The notes beneath the pieces were generated by a model. It did not search any database. It saw nothing but the letters and a program-made list of their open reading frames with translations, and was not told the origin of the DNA. Below, piece after piece: positions 35,099 to 64,000 of a DNA stretch of 64,000 nt. Each line of letters begins with the position of its first letter. Position 1 is the stretch's first letter. Origin of the DNA: Cristatella mucedo (Eukaryota; Bryozoa; Phylactolaemata; Cristatellidae); contig WPIO01000041.1 in assembly GCA_009760855.2 (NCBI GenBank), positions 997,001-1,061,000 on the forward strand, in the 5' to 3' direction. Both the position numbers and the translations under genes were made by a program.

Positions 35099-35579
35099 GT
35101 ATGCTACGACTTGGCTCCTACGTACTTAGCTGAACTGCTGCACCAGTTTCAGCTTCCTCGTGCTCTCACGCTTCCGTGGGCAGCACAGGAAGCTATTCCA
35201 ATCCTTCACTTAACGACTTCTCGCGACGAAAGATTTTGCTCTGCAGGTGCTGCTGCTGCTGAGGAACTCGCTTCAAAAACTCTTCGCGCAACGGCATCTT
35301 CTCTCTCCTGCTACCGACAGTAGCGCATCATTTCGAGCCGCCCTACTTCCACACTACTCACTTCGCGTCGACTGCCTTTTTGACTCAGCCTCAGGCTTCT
35401 CACTTCTCTTTGTTTCGCGAAATGAAATGTCTTGGCTGCCAAATGTGCACAGAAAGCGATTTCGATTGCGATTCTAGATTTTGAATGCGCTATAAAGACC
35501 TCTCCCGCATAACACCCACTTTGTCCTTGCGGCTTTGTGGGGTTACACATGGAGATGCTTTACATTACACGAGGGGCAC

Positions 35580-36290
35580 ACGGCGACTCGCCACGGCAAC
35601 TAGCCCATTTTAAGGCGCGGACTCGGTGGTGGGTGGGTGGGTGACGCGAGTGATCATGATAATTACAGTTACTAGGGAGCGGAGGCAGCGATTTTGGTCT
35701 CAGCAGCAGGGCCGGCTGCGGCCCTGTAGCCAACGCGCCGGCTGCTGCTCGTTCGTTGGCGACCCGGACGTTGCACGACGTAGACGCCAGTTCGGACGCC
35801 GTCGCGCCGTTCCAGGATGGGCTGCAGATAATCTTAGGTGCGGAGGAGAGCTCCTCTCCACGGGTAAGATCGTGCGTCCTGTTTCTTGAAGCCGCTTTGC
35901 GGAAGTCGATCAGCGCGTGTTTCCTTGGCACGTGAACGGGAGGTGGCGGAAATGCCGCACACTACCGCTAGTGCTATTTAGGATCCCGGAGCTCGATAGT
36001 GGGCCGACGATGCGGAATGCCTGTGTCGTCTCAGCATCCTGAGAAATGAATCGTGCCGACTTCTATATGATCCCGGTGTAAACGATGGTGCTAAAGCTTT
36101 ATTGTGCATGCCGTCAGTAGCTATCCCTAGTCTCAATGAAAATAAGTTTAATAAGTACACCTTATGTGTTAATAGTAATTTTTACAGCGGCCATTTATAA
36201 GCTATACTTTTATACTAGACCTCAGCATGGTACTCTTTCAAGAGTATCTATCTCCAGAAGGGGATTCAGGAGGAGACCGCCAGAAACTCC
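35580..36290. other. GC-rich then unassigned sequence
   Basis: 35,600-35,900 is CpG-rich with open frames on both strands. A minus-strand SRNRTHDL-type peptide hints at tRNA-related repeat translation rather than a gene. Nothing further identified. Confidence 0.3.
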
Positions 36291-36311
36291 CTTAACGATA
36301 CTAAAAACATC

Positions 36312-36845
36312 ATCTGGCTAATTAATTAATTAATAATAATGCACTTGATAAAGCACCCTCAGAGAACTCAATCTCTTTCTAGGCACTTTACATTTGCTGC
36401 AAAGGGAAACGCGATTGAATCGTGAGTAATATCATGCTTGATAAACAAACAAAATAAATAACATGGTTAGGGGCGACAGGCACAGGGTCAGCATGCAAAT
36501 GTGGTTAGTGGCAACATGCACAGTGTCAGGACGCATAAGCACGTGAAGGACGAATCATAGGGACCCACTAAATGCTGTCCTAAATAGGTGTGTTTTTAAG
36601 TTCTTTTTAAATGTGGTCCAGTCAGGGGATTTTCTGACGCAGTTCGGGAGTGAGTTCCAGGATTTGGGAGCATACGAACAAAATGCACGGTCTCCAGAGG
36701 ATTTAAGGTTTGTACGAGGTATTGGTAAACTGTTGGATTCCGAAAAGCGGGTGGTACGATGCTTGGCCTGGTGGGGTAGTAGATCTGAGAGATAGGCTGG
36801 AGCCAAAGAATGAAGTGACCTAAAAGGGAGCGACAAAACGAAATT
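36312..36845 (-). mobile_element. Family A LINE 3' end and RT C-terminus
   Basis: (ATTA)n tail, hairpin, 3'UTR, then on the minus strand SYAPKSWNSLPNCVRKSPDW and LAPAYLSDLLPHQAKHRTTR. Confidence 0.83.
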
Positions 36846-37469
36846 TTGGAAACACTCGCACGACAGCATAGTGTAATTAGAAATCCAAGTTGGAGCTCCA
36901 CATAGCCTATTTTCTGCGGATTAACGGCGGATTTCGGTAGTGGCCAGCATATTATCAGCCCATTTGTAAGAGAACGAGCAATTGCACTTGCATACACTTT
37001 TTAGGGTACATTATACAATGGCATAATACAATATTCACTCGAAATTAAAGCTTAGCACTGCTGATTTCCTGTCGATTTGCACCTAATTAGAGCTGATAGC
37101 GCTAGTTCTTTGCACCCGGTCCATACTAAATCTGCCAAGCAGTTAGCAGCTGCTCCGTGTGGGCTTCAGATGTGGGCTGGAGGTTTTGTTTGCAGGTGTG
37201 AGTCCCAAAGTAGCAAAGACGCAGGACAATCTCCACCCTTCAATCCTTGCTTTACCTCAATCTTTACCCTAAAGTCTGCACTGATGACATCATCTTGAAG
37301 TTCATCACCCAGTCTAAGAAGACCACTAGCGCTCTAGACCGCATACCTACAGCTCTTCTTATATGACGCCTAAGTAGATTTCCGGCTGCCATGCATTAAG
37401 AACATAAAACACAGGAATCTACTCCATCTAGAAACTTCAGCCCAGTCTACCTACTGGCGCTCTTATCAA

Positions 37470-37590
37470 AGAGCACTAACCATTCGATCGTGCTTCCATT
37501 GCAGCAAATGTGTAAAGTATCTAGAAAGAGATTTAGTTATCTGAGGGCGCTATATCAAATGTATTATTATTATTATTATTATTATTATGA
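37470..37590 (+). mobile_element. Family A LINE 3' tail
   Basis: TTCCATTGCAGCAAATGTGT, a worn hairpin, and eight ATT units. Sequence 37,060-37,470 may be an older LINE body but is not certain. Confidence 0.75.
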
Positions 37591-37959
37591 ATGAATAGTG
37601 GCAGATCAGCTTAACTCCTATAAGAAAACGTAAACCTATCAAGTAAGCTCGGCCATGAAGCTAGTCACTTGACAGAGCCAGAATAGCTATGACTTAATAA
37701 AGATTTTCTCAGGAATTCCGCTTCTATTTCTAGTCTCTTTCTTTACTCATTCTATTGCATCTCTCAGCTGCGTTATAAACTCAGACTGGCTTAGACAAGT
37801 ATACCACGAATACACACCCTGGGAGACCTTAACCAATTTCTACTCACTTTGGTACTCACGCTGAAATCGATTAGTCATAAAAAGCACCAGGTCAGGTTCG
37901 CAAAACCACTCAACGAAAAATTCACAAGCACTAAGCAAATGCTACGAGGAACATTGATG

Positions 37960-38270
37960 GATTGTTGAGCTTCTTTATGTCAATTTCGTCACGTTAGGGG
38001 ATGTCGCGACGCCAGGCTCGGAGTGACTTTCGTTCGGCCTTTGGGAGCACACGAACTAAAGGCACGGTCTCCAAATTAATTGAGAATGGTTTGAGGCAGA
38101 CCTATAGGACTTGAGTCAGAAGATAAGAGGGCGATAAGATGCGAAGCCCGAGAGCAAAGTATTTTGCGTAGGTAGCTAGCCGGAGCTAGAAAATGAAGAG
38201 GTGTGACAAGAGAGTGACAGAATCGTGAAGTCGATTTAGAGCGGCTTGATAGAGAGCAAGTTCGTGGAAA
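37960..38270 (-). mobile_element. Decayed family A LINE fragment
   Basis: TTTGGGAGCACACGAACTAA and GGCACGGTCTCCAAA match the RT C-terminus region of better copies. Confidence 0.55.
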
Positions 38271-38720
38271 TTCTATCCTGCATTAAGACTAATTTTCTTA
38301 ACCTAAGTGATGATTAAATCAATCTCATAGGACACCGTACAGCTGCGGATGCAGCTGGGCTATGTATAGCTGGACAATAAGACTTGACTCTGTTCTGATT
38401 GGCCTTGCTCTACCGCGACAGGCTTCATCGTATGCTTTTGGCAAACCTCTTTTATAACTGCTAGCCTTTAAAAACATTTCACTACGAAGACAACTTCCAC
38501 GGCTAGTCATTATGTTTGATTGTGCCCGTTCGCTGCTACTCCAATTCTACTCACACCCTTGACTGCTTCTCGTGTTCTCTTCATTGTGTGAGATGGAGCC
38601 TGTCGGCTGCTGCATCGAAAACCACTCAGGCTTTGAGTACGCAGCCATAGGAAACTCTCCGCTGCAATATATTTACTTCTAGGTACCTGGTAGAGTTACA
38701 GAAAGGGGTAGATTCCATTA
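38270..38720 (+). mobile_element. Decayed family B LINE fragment
   Basis: TNFLNLSDD-type RT sequence at 38,290, and the B 3' end near 38,580-38,715 (CTTTGAGTACGCAGCCATAG, GGTAGAGTTACAGA). Confidence 0.5.
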
Positions 38721-38724
38721 AAAT

Positions 38725-39120
38725 ATGTGGCAATTGCGACCTTCACGGCAGGCATGCCTAGATTAAGACTTACATGCCGACTGTGATGGTCTTACTGCGT
38801 GACTTGCTGGCAGACCTTCGAGGAAATGGGGGGGGGAGGGTTAAATTATACGAATCAGCTGTGCTTCGGTATTCTCACGCTAAGCAGGCCCATATCTGTT
38901 CACTGTTACCTACCTCTAAGTACGAATACTTGACTGCAGAGCTGATGCGGCTATCTAATGGGAGGGTAACGTTAGAACAAGACGCCCACAGATTACGAGC
39001 ACATGGAGATGCAGGAGATACATTTTGGCGGAGCCATTTTGAGGTCCCGTTTCGGAGTGACACTAAACTTGGATATAACCTGCAAGTTGGTTTTATTGCC
39101 ATTCAATTTTAGAAAGTTTA
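38725..39120 (-). mobile_element. Decayed family A LINE RT fragment
   Basis: CTGCAGAGCTGATGCGGCTA and GTTTTATTGCCATTCAATTT correspond to 2,530-2,710 of the better copy. Lies 500 bp upstream of the DCST1-like start. Confidence 0.6.
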
Positions 39121-39207
39121 TACGGCCCGCTAAGTGCGACTGTCAGCAAAAACAGTTGCAATCGAGTTAGGAGAGTTTGACTTCGGCAGCGAGGGATGAA
39201 AGCCATT

Positions 39208-39242
39208 CGCGGAAGACCCGCAATCGCTGCGGGTCTTCCGCG
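39208..39242. repeat. Perfect hairpin, 15-bp arms, 5-nt loop
   Basis: CGCGGAAGACCCGCA, ATCGC, TGCGGGTCTTCCGCG, about 370 bp upstream of the DCST1-like ATG. Confidence 0.92.
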
Positions 39243-39399
39243 TAAAACGGCTGATTGTGCCTCGCAACGAATAACTCGCTGACAAGAAGGAGAGCAAGAA
39301 TCGCGAACATGTCGGTGCACCGCGGCATGTCGCCCCAGCAGCCTGCAGATTGGCTGCCAGCAACGAGATGGATCGATCGACCTAAAGAATTCGACGGCG

Positions 39400-39612
39400 A
39401 CAGGCACGCAGTTGTTCACTGCTGTCGCTGACCGCTCTCACCGCCCATTGGATCCTCTTTGGCCAGACTCGGGCCAGCTCTGCCGTGCCAGCATTGCCAG
39501 CCATTTTCCTTCGCTTCGCTTCGCCTTCGCTTTCTACGCGGTGCCATTTCGTCCGCTTCTCGCACGTTCGCTTCTTCGCCGATCGCCGATTCAGGCGACG
39601 AAGACGAAGAAG
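39400..39612 (+). promoter_or_regulatory. Probable promoter/5' leader of the DCST1-like gene
   Basis: GC-rich, without a TATA box, and with a CTTCGCTTCGC-type pyrimidine-rich leader running to the ATG at 39,613. An inverted CCAAT box (CCCATTGG) lies near 39,446. A 15-bp-arm hairpin lies further upstream at 39,208-39,242. The transcription start is not determinable. Confidence 0.35.

Positions 39613-64000
<24,388 letters not shown>

Larger units (their letters stand above)
34505..35575 (+). mobile_element. Family B LINE, RT palm to 3' end, with TA microsatellite
   Basis: LDKTELLFVGGNPAALSFTW (after the YADD region), then VLRRLPVDQRIQSKMFTLIH, a (TA)n, then YLAELLHQFQLPRALTLP and the C-terminus and family 3' end. 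Multiple frame breaks. Confidence 0.72.

Noticed and set aside
39093-39419. A divergently transcribed DCST2-like exon: the minus strand reads LFLLTVALSGP just upstream of DCST1
   Set aside because: The stretch runs directly into decayed antisense LINE sequence (KLSKIEWQ is LINE-derived), no other DCST motif accompanies it, and the LSGP match is short. DCST1 and DCST2 neighbour each other in mammals, which made it tempting.

Overview
The window looks like metazoan nuclear DNA. Coding sequence is split into short exons with GT..AG introns. The intervening DNA is packed with decayed L2/CR1-type LINEs that carry (ATT)n tails, tRNA-derived SINEs, and long GA, CA, TA and GGA microsatellites. Nothing bacterial, organellar or viral was seen. 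I cannot name the species; a repeat-rich invertebrate is the best guess from the LINE/SINE style.

The one gene I can reconstruct with confidence lies on the + strand from 39,613 to beyond the right edge. It encodes a DC-STAMP-domain protein of the DCST1 / Drosophila sneaky / C. elegans SPE-42 type, a multi-pass membrane protein with a C-terminal C4C4 RING-like finger. I joined 15 exons by splice motif and reading phase: 39,613-39,901; 41,337-41,519; 42,648-42,806; 42,917-43,018; 43,884-44,070; 50,173-50,204 (a 32-nt microexon); 52,361-52,435; 56,198-56,411; 57,737-57,894; 60,030-60,194; 60,784-60,987; 61,278-61,515; 62,113-62,240; 63,009-63,135; and 63,699 to 63,945 or beyond. Every junction keeps frame, giving about 836 residues with no internal stop. 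The N-terminus carries 49 consecutive glycines encoded by a (GGA)n/G-run microsatellite.

Layout. 1-240: an unidentified frame open at the left edge. 450-4,785: LINE cluster. 4,907-6,185: 1.3-kb GATGTGATAGT-type satellite with higher-order structure. 6,800-14,600: microsatellites (CA, TA, GA, GT, CTG) with a GC-rich island at 12,490-13,620. 14,790-29,525: LINE and SINE remnants. 29,560-33,120: several GC/CpG-rich islands that could hold promoters or first exons, none assignable. 33,200-39,120: nested LINE/SINE insertions. 39,200-64,000: the DCST1-like gene, its introns filled by the same LINEs and SINEs.

Two LINE families recur. Family A is L2-like, with 3' end AGCGCC..AGAGA..TCTCT..GGCGCT followed by (ATT)n. 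Family B is another RT type whose copies end near a GTTACGCAGGAGAGTTTTGTA-like sequence. The main SINE family has tRNA-like A and B boxes joined to a tail resembling the family A 3' hairpin, so it probably borrows the LINE machinery. Short-loop perfect inverted repeats are unusually frequent, and several sit just downstream of splice donors.
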